A DNA stretch of 64,000 nucleotides from Diphasiastrum complanatum (GCA_029204225.1 CM055106.1:23088801-23152800); one strand, 5' to 3'. Numbered from the stretch's first letter, positions 24,258 through 35,569 are shown. Program-made: numbers and translations. Notes: generated from the sequence alone by a model not told the origin.

Positions 24258-26065
24258 ATGTCTGCATTTGTCGTGGAGGATAGGATATTTGATTCTATTT
24301 CAAGAAAAGTAAAAGCTAGCAAGGATGTCTTATTTGATGAATCTCAAAGTGACAAGTTGTCTCCAAATGCATCTAATCTCTTAGGTGATAAAGATCTTGC
24401 AACACCCGAGGAGGAGCCTCTTGAAAATGATCTTTTGGAAGATCAAAATCAAGTTCCAAAGGAGCCGAGAAGATCCACAAGGAGCAAGGCCGAGCCTTCA
24501 AGGCTCACATACTTTGAGAAAGGGAAGCAAAGGGAAGACACAACTCCTTCTACCTCTTACTCTTTTCTAACCACAATGCTTGAAGAGCCATCATGTTATG
24601 AAGATGCAAGTAGATCACAAGTTTGGAGAGATGCAATGCAAGTAGAGTTTGATGCTTTGATAGATAATCAAACTCAAAAAATTGTACACCTTCCATATGG
24701 GAAAAATCCACTTGCATGTAAGTGGATCTATAGATTAAAGTACAATCAAGATGGATCTATAAGTAAGTACAAAGCTAGATTGGTTGCTAAGGGGTTTCTT
24801 CAAACTAAAGACACAAATTATGAAGAAACATTTGCTCCTGTAGCAAAACTTGTAGCCATTAGATTGATCATTTGTATTGCTACTTTATTCAAGTGGAATC
24901 TCTATCAAATGGATGTGACAAATGCTTTCTTGAATGGCTACTTGGAGGAGGAAATATACATGTTGCAACCTGAGGGCTTCATCAAGGATGGTGAGGAGGA
25001 CAAGGTTTGCCACTTAAGGAAGAGCCTATATGGCTTGAAGCAAGCACTTAGAGCTTGGTACTCTAGGTTGCATGATTTTTTCTACTCTCTTGGCTTTGTG
25101 ATTAGCTCGTACGAGCCTTCTTTGTACATCAAATGTAATGATGGAAATATCATCATTTTAGTAATTTATGTTGATGATATCATATTGACAGGAAATAATG
25201 GTGAAGGCATAAGAAATGTTAAAGCTTCTTTGTCTAGTGAATTCAAGATGGTAGATCTAGGACTTCTTAAGTTCATACTTGGAATAGAAGTTACTAGAGG
25301 TAGTGATTTTACTTTTATAAGTCAATTAAAGTATGCTACTTCCATTCTTGAAAGGTTTGGCATGAAAGATTGTAAGGGGATTGACACCCCTATGGAGCAA
25401 GTTTGTAAAGTTACTAATGATTGTGATGAAGCATCCTTTGAGGACGTCACACTCTTTAGGAATCTAATAGGCTGCTTAATCTATTTGACAATCACTAGAC
25501 CAAATTTGGGCTATAGTGTATGCAAGTTAAGTCAATATATGCAAGGTCCTTTGATGCATCATTGGAAAAGTGCTAAGGTAGTGCTTAGATATGTCTCTTC
25601 TACTCTATCAAGGATCTAACTTGTACTTGAGGGCATTTTCGGATTCAGATTTTGCAGGAGACAAGATGGATAGAAGATCCATAAGTGCATTTGTCACTTT
25701 TATTTGTGGAGCTTTCCTCTTGTGAAGCCGAGTACAAGGCATTGACTTCAACAACCAAAGAACTCCTATGGCTAAGAAGACTTTTGGTGGAACTTCAAGT
25801 GTTAAAGGCCGAGGAGGTCCCTTGCATCTATTGCAACAATCAAGCTTCTCAACAAATTGCTATCAATCCGATCTTCCATGCTAGAACAAAACATATTGAG
25901 ATAGCTCATCACTTTGTGAGAAGGTGCAATCCAAGGAGGTTCAACTTCATCATGTGCCATCATCCGAGTGCATAGATGATATCTTAATCAAATCTTTGGC
26001 TAAAGATTCATTTTTTAAGTTAAGAGATGCTCTTGGAGTTGTAGATAGATGTACATTAGACTTGC
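24258..26065 (+). pseudogene. Copia pol: integrase tail, RT, RNase H
   Basis: A 453-codon open frame (24258-25619) begins in the integrase C-terminus (SRKVKASKDVLFDE, residues 16-29). It has an acidic/basic linker and then a complete RT: KWIYRLKYNQDG (155-166), YKARLVAKGF, QMDVTNAFLNGYLEEEIYML (catalytic Asp 219) and VIYVDDIILTG (YVDD 304-307). The connection region (LFRNLIGCLIYLTITRPNLG) follows. Near 25612 a frameshift moves on to FSDSDFAGDKMDRRSISAFV, and a second moves to LSSCEAEYKALTSTTKELLW and CNNQASQQIAINPIFHARTK of RNase H. Protease and most of integrase are missing, with LTR family 2 abutting at ~24220. This is the best preserved RT in the window. Confidence 0.92.
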
Positions 26066-26077
26066 CAAGTTAGAAGT

Positions 26078-26622
26078 GAGGAGGAGTGTTAAAAATATCA
26101 CTTCCAACTTGATGTACCTTGTAGATCTCAAGTTAATTGACCTTGATAACATCTCACACATGTGGAGTCTGTTCCCACATGTGAAAGAATGTACGTAAGT
26201 CACTTTTGTAAAGTTAGATTGATTTTAGCTTTATCTACACTATTGTGAAATTGACCTTTGAGTAGAATCTTAAAAATGGTCAAATTGGTCAAACTTTATG
26301 TAAATAGATTGGACTTCCATGTGAATGAGTTATTACTCACACATGTCAAGATACCATTCACACGTGTGGATAAGCTTCTAGATGATAATATAAGAAGATT
26401 CTACTACATCCTATTTCATAGAGAATATTCCTATAAATATGGAAGACTAGCTTTTTGATTTCTAGCCAAAGAGAATAGTCAACTTTGGGAAATGAGCACA
26501 TATGGCTCCCATTGGTGGATCTGGATGACTAGGCAATCTTCACACATGTGAAGGCTTGCTGGACAGTACACAGCTTGTGGATGTACTTGATCTATAAAGG
26601 GATCAACCAAATCAATGAGAAG
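26078..26622 (+). mobile_element. Copia PPT and 3' LTR (truncated)
   Basis: The purine run 'gtgaggaggag' (26076-26086) is followed by 'tgttaaaaatatcact' at 26087, a normal PPT/LTR junction for the Copia upstream. Part of it matches, in reverse orientation, 30739-31319: shared blocks include 'gtggataagcttctagatga', 'gaagactagctttttg', 'ccaaagagaatagtcaactt' and 'cagtacacagct'. Similarity stops at ~26622 ('aatgagaag'), so the LTR is cut before its 3' end by the next segment. Confidence 0.75.
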
Positions 26623-27365
26623 TCCTCAGGAGGCAGCTGGCAGATATCATTTACGGTATAGACCATAAAAGACAACGAGCTGCAAGCACTCCCCGCCCTC
26701 CACCCACAACCTGAGTGGCGCCAGCAGCTATTTGAATGGGACTCTATGGCCATTAGGGCCTATGTGACCACTCCACAACAACTCAGGGTGAATGTGTATT
26801 TCCTGCCATGCACACGACGATCCAAATGGGCGGAATGCGGCACACCTCTGGACAAGATCACCATCCAAAACTGCAATTGGCCGAGAATCCCTTCAGAGCA
26901 TGGTTGGGATACGAATGTAGATGCCTGAAGGGCTCTCACCCAATTCTCTAGTAAATATTTACTGCCCTGACCAAACCATCCGCGCGGCAGCCACTTACAC
27001 CCGCGACTTAGAGTATTTGATGGGAATTGAAACGAAGTGGGATAATTTTCTCCCACCAATATTTTTTGATCCAAATACGGCATTGGCCTTAGAGAAAGTC
27101 GAAGATTAGCTTCCAGTAGCTCGCGTTTATTACCGAGCCGAACTCCTTGGCAAACCCTGGACGAGCATATTCCAAGCATGGGTCGACCAACGCTGGTTAA
27201 TGAGAGTCCACAAGTCCCTTCACACACCCAAGGACTTGAAGAATATTGATCGCATCAGTTTTATGGAAGATGTGACGGGCTACCTGATCCACCAGAGGCG
27301 GGCCAAGAAATCCTTGTACTGAACTGGCAGAGTGCCGAGGGACCGACACTACTTTAGGCCGTGGG
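26623..27365 (+). pseudogene. Degenerate coding stretch of unknown family
   Basis: It lies between a truncated Copia LTR and a Gypsy family-A LTR. In shifting plus-strand frames it reads ATYTRDLEYLMGIETKWDNF then LPPIFFDPNTALALE, and after a stop VARVYYRAELLGKPWTSIFQ, WVDQRWLMRVHKSLHTPKD and DVTGYLIHQRRAKKSLY. Base composition is richer in G+C than its surroundings. Position next to the LTR suggests it is the 3' internal part of a family-A Gypsy, but I recognise no domain. Confidence 0.4.
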
Positions 27366-28095
27366 TCCTGGGGTATTCCCAACATATTATAGATAAATAA
27401 TATTGGCTAATAAAATATGTTGCAAGGGCGTGACATCCTGCGCTTATAAGCCCATGGCCCGATGAGCACGCAAGCTAAGTTGTAAATAGAATAATAGGCT
27501 TGGGCCTTTTCGTAATTAAAATAAAACTAGAGGCCACAAAGTCAAGTTTAGAACTTAGTGTGAAACTATTTTGAGTTGGGTCCAATTTGGGACTCATATG
27601 AATCTTGTGATATCCAATGTACTTTTCTAGGGCCCTTGGATTAAGTTGGGTCCAAGATGAATGGATAGGATTAGTGTACATATTAGCCAATAGTATTTTG
27701 AGACAAAGGCCTTTCCCATTTATAAAAAGACACCTCATGTACTATATTTCATGCTTAATGAGAAGGAGGAAACACTACCAAATTTGGGAGAGAAGCATCC
27801 TCATTTGCTATTCACTACTTGCTAATACTCTTGCTTTGAACTAATCTCCCTCCCTACTCTATCACTCTCCCTTTCTCTCTTTTCCTCCCTACCTCTTTCA
27901 TTCTAAAGTCATGATGATTGTTAGTTTAACGGAGTAGAGTTAGTGTAGGGTAGTGTTAGTGGTGAGTAGAGTTAAGGGAGAAAGTAGTGAATTAACTAAA
28001 AGAAGCATCTTTGCATAGTTAGGTGCCTATCCTAGCAATCTAACCCTTTTTGACAGGCGGAGGGGCTGCTCACCGACCATATCTACATCCCTACA
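27366..28095 (+). mobile_element. Gypsy LTR family A, copy 2
   Basis: It starts 'tggggtattcccaaca', shortened by a few bases relative to the copy at 15722, and ends 'atccctaca' like that copy. Most of the length aligns with 15722-16528 with many substitutions and small gaps. No PBS follows: the next bases are 'atagatatggt' and then LTR family 2 starts at 28107. It is therefore a 3' LTR or solo LTR. Divergence from copy 1 argues against a recent shared insertion. Confidence 0.8.
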
Positions 28096-28106
28096 ATAGA
28101 TATGGT

Positions 28107-28250
28107 TGTCAATGTAGCATAGGGTCCGAACGCTAGGAGCGTCAATCCCGCCTTCACCTGCATAGCAACAAGAGAGAGAGGAGAGCCGAAGTAGGGAGTG
28201 GTTTGGGAGGCCCGAGCACCTTCCCCAAACTATTCGGTCCTAACCAAGGA

Positions 28251-28347
<97 letters not shown>

Positions 28348-29088
28348 CCTTGGCTAGGAAAGGCTTTGGGGATTCGAGCACCACCAAAGCTATTCGATCC
28401 TAACCAAGGATGGAGAAAGAAAGAGAGAGAGCTTGAATGAAATGGCAGAGCTTTATTAGAAATAGAATTGAGATACAATACAAAGAAAATGGCTCCCTTT
28501 TATAAATTCCCAAGGTGAGCCTCCTTCACTCTGATTGGCCACTTCATTGGGCAAGGATTCTAATCCAAGCCTTTCAAAGAAATGGTTCTAAGAAAGCATA
28601 AGACAAGTCACATGAATCATGTGAGTCTTACTTTGTGTAACTTAGATTCCTTATTTTTTAAGTTGACTTTGTGAACTTGGGCCACAAGCTTATTTATTTA
28701 CACCTAGGGCCCAAGTCGCTATGGAACAACTTAGAACAAATAGAAATGTACTCATTGGATTGGGCTTACACACACAGGATGCCAGTGCCCTCGCACTTAT
28801 TATTCTAACTGTACAATGTACTGTGGTGGGGCCCACTAGGTAAGGCTTGGCCAACATTATTTTAAGTGGTGGGATCCACTTGTTTATTTATGTATAGGAA
28901 ATACCCACTTAACCAAGGCTTTCTCTCTCTTTCTCTCTCTCCCTCCAAGTGTGGAGTGCATAGTTTGGAGAAGGTGCTCGGGCCTCCCAAACCACTCCCT
29001 ACTTCGGCTCTCCTCTCTCTCTTCTTGCTATGCAGGTGGAGGCGGGGTTGACGCTCCTAGCGTTCGGACCCTATGCTACATTTTGACA
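28107..29088 (+). mobile_element. Gypsy LTR family 2 with ~140-bp terminal inverted repeats
   Basis: It begins TGTCAATGTAGCATAGGG and ends CCCTATGCTACATTTTGACA, followed six bases later by a PBS. The first ~135 bases (28107-28245) are repeated as a reverse complement at the end (28950-29088) with only a few differences. Shared blocks are 'gctaggagcgtcaa', 'gagccgaagtagggag' and 'tttgggaggcccgagcacct'. The middle resembles 23276-24219. The right inverted arm is absent from that copy. Confidence 0.75.
28254..28344 (+). repeat. (GA)n microsatellite, about 45 units
   Basis: Uninterrupted GA run in LTR family 2, at the same relative position as the run at 23520-23646. The open frames on both strands across it are repeat artefacts. 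Confidence 0.98.
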
Positions 29089-29094
29089 CAATAG

Positions 29095-29112
29095 TGGCAC
29101 CGTTGCCAGGGA
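29095..29112 (+). other. Gypsy primer-binding site (tRNA-Asp type)
   Basis: 'tggcaccgttgccaggga' lies six bases after the LTR-family-2 end. It differs by two bases from the common plant Gypsy site TGGCGCCGTTGCCGGGGA and fixes the LTR orientation as plus. Confidence 0.85.
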
Positions 29113-29285
29113 GTGCCACACACTCATCTTGCCGCATAGCATTTCTTTTTCTTCTCCCCCTCTCTTTTTCTCTCCTACGCTTTCATTTTCACCAAAAAAC
29201 TCGGATTTTGTGAGTTAAATTAGGGAGTTTTAGAGTTAGATTTGCCATTTTTTTTCTGGTAATTTTTTGCTTGTACGGACTGTGA

Positions 29286-29737
29286 GTAACTCTCGCAGAG
29301 ACTCCTGAAGTTCGATCTCACTGAGACAAGGACACAAAGCAATCTGCGAGAGTTACTTTCCAGTTTAACACCAAAAAAAAAAAAAAAACTCTAAAAATCA
29401 GAGAAAAAAAAAAAAAAACCTAAGCCTCGCTGGTGAGCGACTCTATCTTTCAGATAGCCTCCTCCCACGACTGCGATGATCCTATTCCCTTAAAAAAAAC
29501 TAAAAACTGGAAAAGAACCTAAGCCTTGTTGTGGCTGTTAGTGTTAGTGGGGAGTAGAGTAGAGTAGAGTAGAGTGTGGTTAGGAGTTAGTTTTGAATTT
29601 TTTTGTGATTTTTGCTTGAAAGTACCAAAAAAAAAAATCCATAAAAATAAAAATAAATACTGCTAAGTAACCTTTGCAAAGACTCTTAAAGCTCCATCTC
29701 ACTGAGATAGGTACACAGGCGAGTTTGCGAGAGTTAC
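29286..29737 (+). repeat. Two leader stem-loop units in the family-2 Gypsy
   Basis: Unit 1: 'gtaactctcgcaga' (29286-29299) and its exact reverse complement 'tctgcgagagttac' (29343-29356), a 14-bp perfect stem with a 43-base loop. Unit 2: 'gtaacctttgcaaa' (29667-29680) and 'tttgcgagagttac' (29724-29737). At the position two bases from the loop end of the stem, a G-C pair in unit 1 is an A-T pair in unit 2. Two other changes in unit 2 keep G-T wobble pairing. The loop sequence 'ccatctcactgagaca' is shared. Confidence 0.75.
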
Positions 29738-30190
29738 TTCCCAGTTTAACACTTTAAAAAAAATAACTAAAAATATAAAAAAACTAAAAATTGGAAAAGA
29801 ACCTAAGCCTCGCTGGTGAGCGACTCTATCTTTTAGATAGCCTCCTCCCATGATTGCGACGGTTCTATTCCCTTAAAAAAAAAACTAAAAATTGGAAAAG
29901 AACCTCAGCGTGGTGAGCTTTCTCTATCTTTCAGATAGCATCCTCCCACGACTTCGACGGTTCTATTCTCTTAAAAAAAAAAAAACTACAAATTGAAAAA
30001 GAACCTCAGCATGGTGAGCTTTCTCTATCCCTCAGATAGCGTCCTCTCACGAGATGGAAGGGTCTATTCCCCAAAAAATTAAAAAAACTAAAAATTGAAA
30101 AAGAGCCACAGTGTGGTGAGCCTTCTATATCTCTCAGATAACGTCCTCCCATGACTTCGACGAATCCATTTTTTTTAAAAAAAAATCGTA
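29417..30190 (+). repeat. ~100-bp repeats of the family-2 Gypsy leader
   Basis: Five related units start near 29417, 29799, 29900, 30001 and 30103. Each has 'cctaagcctcgctggtgagc' (or a shortened form), then 'ctatctttcagatag', 'cctcctcccacgact.cgacg' and 'tctattcccttaaaaaaa'. The last four are in tandem with a ~100-base period; the first is separated by a hairpin unit. 'ctatct...agatag' is a small inverted repeat retained in the units, some with changed loop bases. Confidence 0.8.
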
Positions 30191-30725
30191 GAAAATAATA
30201 ATAATAATAATTAAAAAAAACCAATTTTTTTTTTAAAAAAAGAGCCTTAAAAAAATAAAAATAAAAAGTCAAATTTTTTTTTTTTTAGCCCAAGCATCTT
30301 TGGTCCTCCAAAAAATTGATTCTAGTTCAATTTTGTTTGATATTTCACACACACTTAAGATCTGAACAAATCAGCCTTATAGAACTGATCTAATGTTTAA
30401 AAATGGATTGCTTCAATGACTCAAATCACTTATTGATCATTAGCATTCAATAGATTGAACCTAGATCTAGACAATGCACTAAAAGCCTTAAATTTTGGAC
30501 TAATATGCACATTTTTGGGTCAAAAACACTAATGGAAGTTAATTTGAAGGTTGCTATATGGTTTCACACGTGTGGACAGTACTTCAGCAGCCCACAAATC
30601 AATCTTGACCAAAAATAATGATGATACCTCTCTCCTTGAACTCACCCTCTCAAATAAAACTCAAAAACAACACATTGTCAATGATTTCACAAGTACTATT
30701 AATCATTTAGATCACTCTTAGACTT
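30191..30725. other. Internal leader-like sequence of a reverse-strand Copia, no frame
   Basis: After a T-rich and A-rich stretch (30170-30290) no leader repeat is visible. The stretch up to the reverse-strand PBS at 30726-30738 would be the 5' internal region of a minus-strand Copia, but no gag frame is recognisable. Confidence 0.4.
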
Positions 30726-31319
30726 GGCTCTGATACCATGTCAATTTTCAGAGGAAAAAAACAATTATGATTGTACTTATCAATCATTAAGAGTTATTGA
30801 TTGCTTAAACCAGAGATCTATCAAGTTCTAGGTGTTAGATCTTGATCTAGATGCTTTACACTATGATTCAAGCAAGAGCAATGGATCAAATGATTAAAAA
30901 CATGGATGAGCAGCCTCACACGTGTGGAGGATAGTACCTATACGGCCTGTTTATAGAGAGTAAAGTACTCAAGCTTACAAATGCATTTCAATCACAAAAA
31001 CACAAGACAAATGTGGAAAATACAAGCAAGACTATAATTTGTCAATGTCACATCATCTTCTCATTGATTTGATTGATCCCTTTATAGATCAAGTACATCC
31101 ACGAGCTGTGTACTGTCCAGCAAGCCTTCACATGTGTGAAGAGTTCCTAGTCATCCAGATCCACCAATGGGAGCCATATGTGCTCATTTCCCAAAGTTGA
31201 CTATTATCTTTGGCTAGAAAACAAAAAGCTAGTCTTCCACATTTATAGAAATATTTCCTATAAAATAGGATCTAATGGAATCTTCTTATCTTATCATCTA
31301 GAAGCTTATCCACACGTGG
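30726..31319 (-). mobile_element. Copia LTR (3' part) and PBS, minus strand
   Basis: 'ggctctgatacca' at 30726-30738 is the reverse complement of the Copia PBS TGGTATCAGAGCC. The LTR ends 'aaattgaca' at 30739 on the minus strand. The block up to ~31316 matches the plus-strand LTR at 26087-26622 inverted, including the 'cacgtgtggataagcttcta' block. At 31319 it abuts the gag of a different plus-strand Copia, so its own 5' part is lost. Confidence 0.75.
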
Positions 31320-34300
31320 GTGCCTGGTTTATGGCTATTTCAACCCAGCAACATCTCACTCTATCAAGAGTCATTTCAATGCTACTACAAGAGGAGATCA
31401 GAAGAAATACATCATTTTCCAACTCAAGATCGTATTCTCAACCTCTATTCTCAAAGAAAATCAGAAGTTCAGATCCAAGATATTTACAAAATCAGACTAT
31501 TCTAAAAAGAGGAGCAACATGCAGCCTGTATCAAATCCAACATCAACTTCATAATAGCCTTCATCATTCAGCCAAGACAAAATCTATTTTGTAGATACTG
31601 TAAGAGGACTGGTCCCTTATCAAGGATTGTAGAACGTTGAAATACAACAACGAAAAGAAGCATCACTTCCAACAACAAGCAAATGCTGCTACTACCAGTC
31701 ACTCGATCCAGCAATAAGAGAAAGATGAAGCTGCCTTCCTGACCAAAGTTGGAGAACAATAGGATATCGATTCTTGGTACTTGGACTCGGGTGCAACACA
31801 ACACATGACTCACCATCGAGACAGATTCCAAGACTACAAGTCATTCGTCCATTCTAGAGTTGTGCAACTAGGAGAAAACTCATCTCATAGTATCAAGGGT
31901 GAAGAAATGGTTAGAATCGAATTCCAGAAAGGTGATATAAAATTTATGTTCAATGTTTTCACAATCCAAATCTTACTAAAAATATGCTTTCAATAAGCAG
32001 AATCACTGATTTTGGTCATAGAGTCGAATTTGATACATAGGGCTGCCCTATGCTTGACAAATCTAGGAAAGTTTTAGCTTTCGGTAGAAGATGTGGCTAC
32101 TTGTACAAATTCAGTCACTCTTATTCTACAAATAGTCAAGCTCTTTATACTTCGATTTTTGAATCAACTGATAGGCTATGGCATCTCAGATTAGACCATT
32201 TAAATTTCAATAGTATTCAACAAATGTCAAATCAGAATTTAGTGTCGGATCTTCCTTCTATTAGCAAATCAAATTCTCCTTGTGAAAGCTGTATTATCAA
32301 CAAACATGCCAGAAGTCCATTCACTTCTGATTCGGTTCATTCTTCTAAATATTTGCTAGATCTTGTCAATAGTGACATTTGTGGCCCTATGTAGACTGCT
32401 TCCACAAGGGGAGCCATTTATTTTCTAACCTTTATTGATGATTTCTTTCGAAGAACTGTGACCTACTTCTTGAAGAACAAATCTGAAGCATTCAAGTACT
32501 TTAAATAGTTCAAGGCATCTGCTAAAAACCAGACACAGAGAAAGATCAAGGCCTTACATATTGATGGAGGGGGAGAATTGATCTCCACCAAATTCAAGGA
32601 GTTCTGCAAGGCAAATGGAATACATCAACAATATACAACTAGCTACTCACCTTAGTCCAATGGTATAGTTGAAAGGAAGAATCGAATACTCATTGAAAGT
32701 GGCAAGAGCATGCTGGCCCATGCCTCTCTTCTAGAGCAATTCTGGACAGAAGCAATCACGACTGCTACCTATCTACATAATCGATCCATCACAAAAGCCC
32801 TGAACGACAAAAAACCTTATGAGGTACGGACAAGATTGGAACCATCACTCAAGCATATTCAAGTGTTTGGATGCATTGCCTATGCTCAGATCCTTGCTAA
32901 CTTAAGAAAAAAATTGGCGACACAAGCAAAAAATCTATTTTCATTGGCTACTCCCTATAGATTGCAAGAAATACAAGCTCTACAATCTGGACACTTAGAA
33001 AGCATTCACGAGCATAAATGTCATTTTTTGTGGAAGACCAATTTTTTGACCACAAGGAAAAAGCTCCAGAGAATTTCGATCCTAGAGTCGACACTAGCTC
33101 CAAACTCAGGATTGATCAGAAAATCAACACAAGACTCCGATAGTGAGTTAGACCCTCAATAAGTCGAATCGCATCAGAGGATCAAAGTTAAACCCAAAAG
33201 ATCGAACCGATCCAAAAAAATCCCCACTCCGATTTATGGATGATCCAGCCTACTACTTTGTGCAGGAACCATCATTGTTTCAGAGACAATGTCAACTCCT
33301 GATGTTGATCAATGGAAAGCCGCAATGGACACATATTTTGATTCTCTAATTGAGAATCAGACATGGACTATAACTGAGCTACCAAAGGACCAAAATACGA
33401 TTTCAAGGAAGACTAAATCGATACAAGGCTAGACTGGTTGCCAAAGGCTTCTCTCAAATTCTAGATCTAGATTATTCATAAACCTTCTACCATGTTGTCA
33501 AACATACTTCAATTGGACTACTACTCTTCTATGCAGCTGCAACCAATCTCAAAGTCCTGATCTCGAAGTCCATCAAATGGATGTCCAGACTGCTTCCCTC
33601 AACGGGTCTATCGAAGAGGAGATTTATATGTCGCAACTAGAGGGATACGAGCTAAAGGGTAAGGAGCACCTGGTTTGCAAAATCCACAAGGCTTTGTATA
33701 GTCTGAAACAATCACCAAGAGCTTGGTTTCAAAAGATCAATTTTATAATCAAAAATGGTTTTATTCCAAACTCAGCAGACTCGAACGTCTATTTCAAGTC
33801 TGTTTCGAATTTTTTCATAATCATCACTCTTATATAGATGATACGTTACTATTCAGTAACAATCTGAATCAATTGAAGAAATGCATAGGATTATAAGATG
33901 ACTGATATGCATCCAATCCATTACTGTCTCAAAATCCAGATCCATCGAAATTGATCCAGTAGATAAATTTATATCAATCAACAATGATATCTCACTAATG
34001 TGCTGGAAAAGTATGGAATGACCAACTGCAAATCGAATTACTTTCGGCTCAACCCTAGTCTAAAATTATTGAAGGAATAATGCCCTCAAACCGAGGCAAA
34101 AAAGGAAGAAATGAAACAGTATCCATTTCACTCCATTATTGGCTCACTGATGTATGCAATGCTCTACACTTGACCTAACCTTGCATACTCTATCATTTCA
34201 CTCAGTCAGTTCCTATCGAAGGTCCAACACATTGGAAATCACTCATGAAGGTCATGAAGTACGTCCAAGCAACAAAACATCTAAGCATTTGTTATGGAGG

Positions 34301-34800
34301 CAACCAATCTGCCAATTTTTTGAAGGATATACAGATGCAGATTAGGTAGGGGATATCGACACCAGAAGATCAACTTCTGAATTTGTATTCTCATTAAATC
34401 AAGGCCCAATCTCATGAAACAGCCAAAAACAGACCTTGGTAGCATTATCATCAACCGAATCAGAATACATAGCTGCCACAAATGCTACCAAAGAGGCAAT
34501 TTGGCTGAGGAATTTGCTTGCAGATATCGACCTTGCTCAGCAACATCCAACTACAATATATTGTGATAATCAAAGCACAATTGCACTATCTCTAAATCTG
34601 AGATTTCATTCTCGAAGCAAGCATATCGCATTCAGGTATCACTACCTTTAAAAAAAGTGCAAAGCAAGGAAATGTTACTGGTTTACTACAAGACAGATTT
34701 TATGGCAGCAGATTACTTCACAAAGGCATTATCCAAGGATCACCACATCAGATTTAACATGCTAAATTTGAAGATCCAAGTTTTTCAGGATCCACATTAA
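31320..34800 (+). pseudogene. Copia gag-pol relic, gag to RNase H
   Basis: Reading order is that of a Copia. The gag zinc knuckle CRYCKRTGPL then IKDC is at ~31583-31632, with one frameshift and His to Pro. Protease is WYLDSGATQHMTHHRDRF (~31773). Pre-integrase has WHLRLDHLN and CESC (32180-32290). The integrase core has DICGPM, HIDGGGEL and NGIVERKNR (32375-32690), the three DDE blocks. RT has DQWKAAMDTYFDSLIENQTW, HQMDVQTASLNGSIEEEIYM and KALYSLKQSPRAWFQK (33300-33740), with the YVDD box broken near 33835. RNase H is LVALSSTESEYIAATNATKE and YCDNQSTIAL (34430-34650). More than ten stops and shifts make it dead. Confidence 0.93.
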
Positions 34801-35566
34801 GGGGAAGTGTTGGATTTCTATGCTCAAGACCAAATTCATTTGGTAATGAGCATCCTGAAAAATTCTGTCAAAGTCTGACTCAATCGACTTCAACTTTACC
34901 CGGCTTCGACTTCATCAACTAATTCGACTTTGACTTCATCGACTTACCCGACATCGACTCACCCAACTTACTATTCACTCAACTTACTCCATTCGACTCC
35001 ATCGACTTTAACTCCATCAAAGTGCCCGACATCGAAGTGCTCGACATCGAAGTACTCAACTTACTCCATTCCATTGACATCGACATCACCAACTTACCAT
35101 CATCCGACTTTGTCAACTTATCCGACTTCATCGACAATCCATCAACCCTCAACTAACTCGACTTACTCATCAGGAAAAAGTCAATCCATATACTGTCAGA
35201 CGACTTCAAAGACAACACTGACAGTCCACCTACTTACTACTTACAAAGATGACTACCTACTACAAGGTGGCTCTAATCAATTAAGTAGATCCAAAGGCAC
35301 TGATCATTGAATTGTAAGACATGTAAATAAAGTCCATACCTTTCAATTTGTTTTAAGGTTGATAAGTTGATTTTCTTATCATCAAGCAAGCAATGATCAA
35401 GCCTCTGAAGCTGCAACTTTTGTGCCTCACAGGTTAGCACCTAACTTTACGCTCATGTACTCCATTTTTCTGATTAATCAAAAAGTGCATTTTTGTCCAC
35501 ACTTCTACTTTGTTCATTTGCACATTGTTACTGATTATTCATCTTGATTATTGTTGGTAACTAACA
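34799..35566 (+). mobile_element. Copia PPT and 3' LTR
   Basis: 'aaggggaag' (34799-34807) is followed by TGTTGGATTTCTATG at 34808. The right end is set at 'ggtaactaaca' (35566), giving TGTTGG...TAACA ends and ~760 bp; the exact base could be 35566 or 35568. No matching 5' LTR is in the window, since the gag end at 31320 abuts another element. Confidence 0.7.
34870..35170 (+). repeat. Degenerate 'tcgactt(ca)' array inside the LTR
   Basis: About 30 loosely repeated 'tcgactt', 'tcgacat' and 'tcaactta' blocks with 6-12 base spacing, giving a strongly strand-asymmetric C/T/A-rich tract. The resulting 126-codon Ser/Thr/Tyr/Pro frame (34930-35310) is a product of the repeat and not a gene. Confidence 0.75.
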
Positions 35567-35569
35567 CAC

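Noticed and set aside
28154-28478. Ser-Leu and Arg-Glu repeat frames on both strands
   Set aside because: Artefact of the GA run at 28254-28344.
34930-35310. 126-codon Ser/Thr/Pro/Tyr-rich frame
   Set aside because: Arises from the 'tcgactt' array inside a Copia LTR; no start context or relatives.
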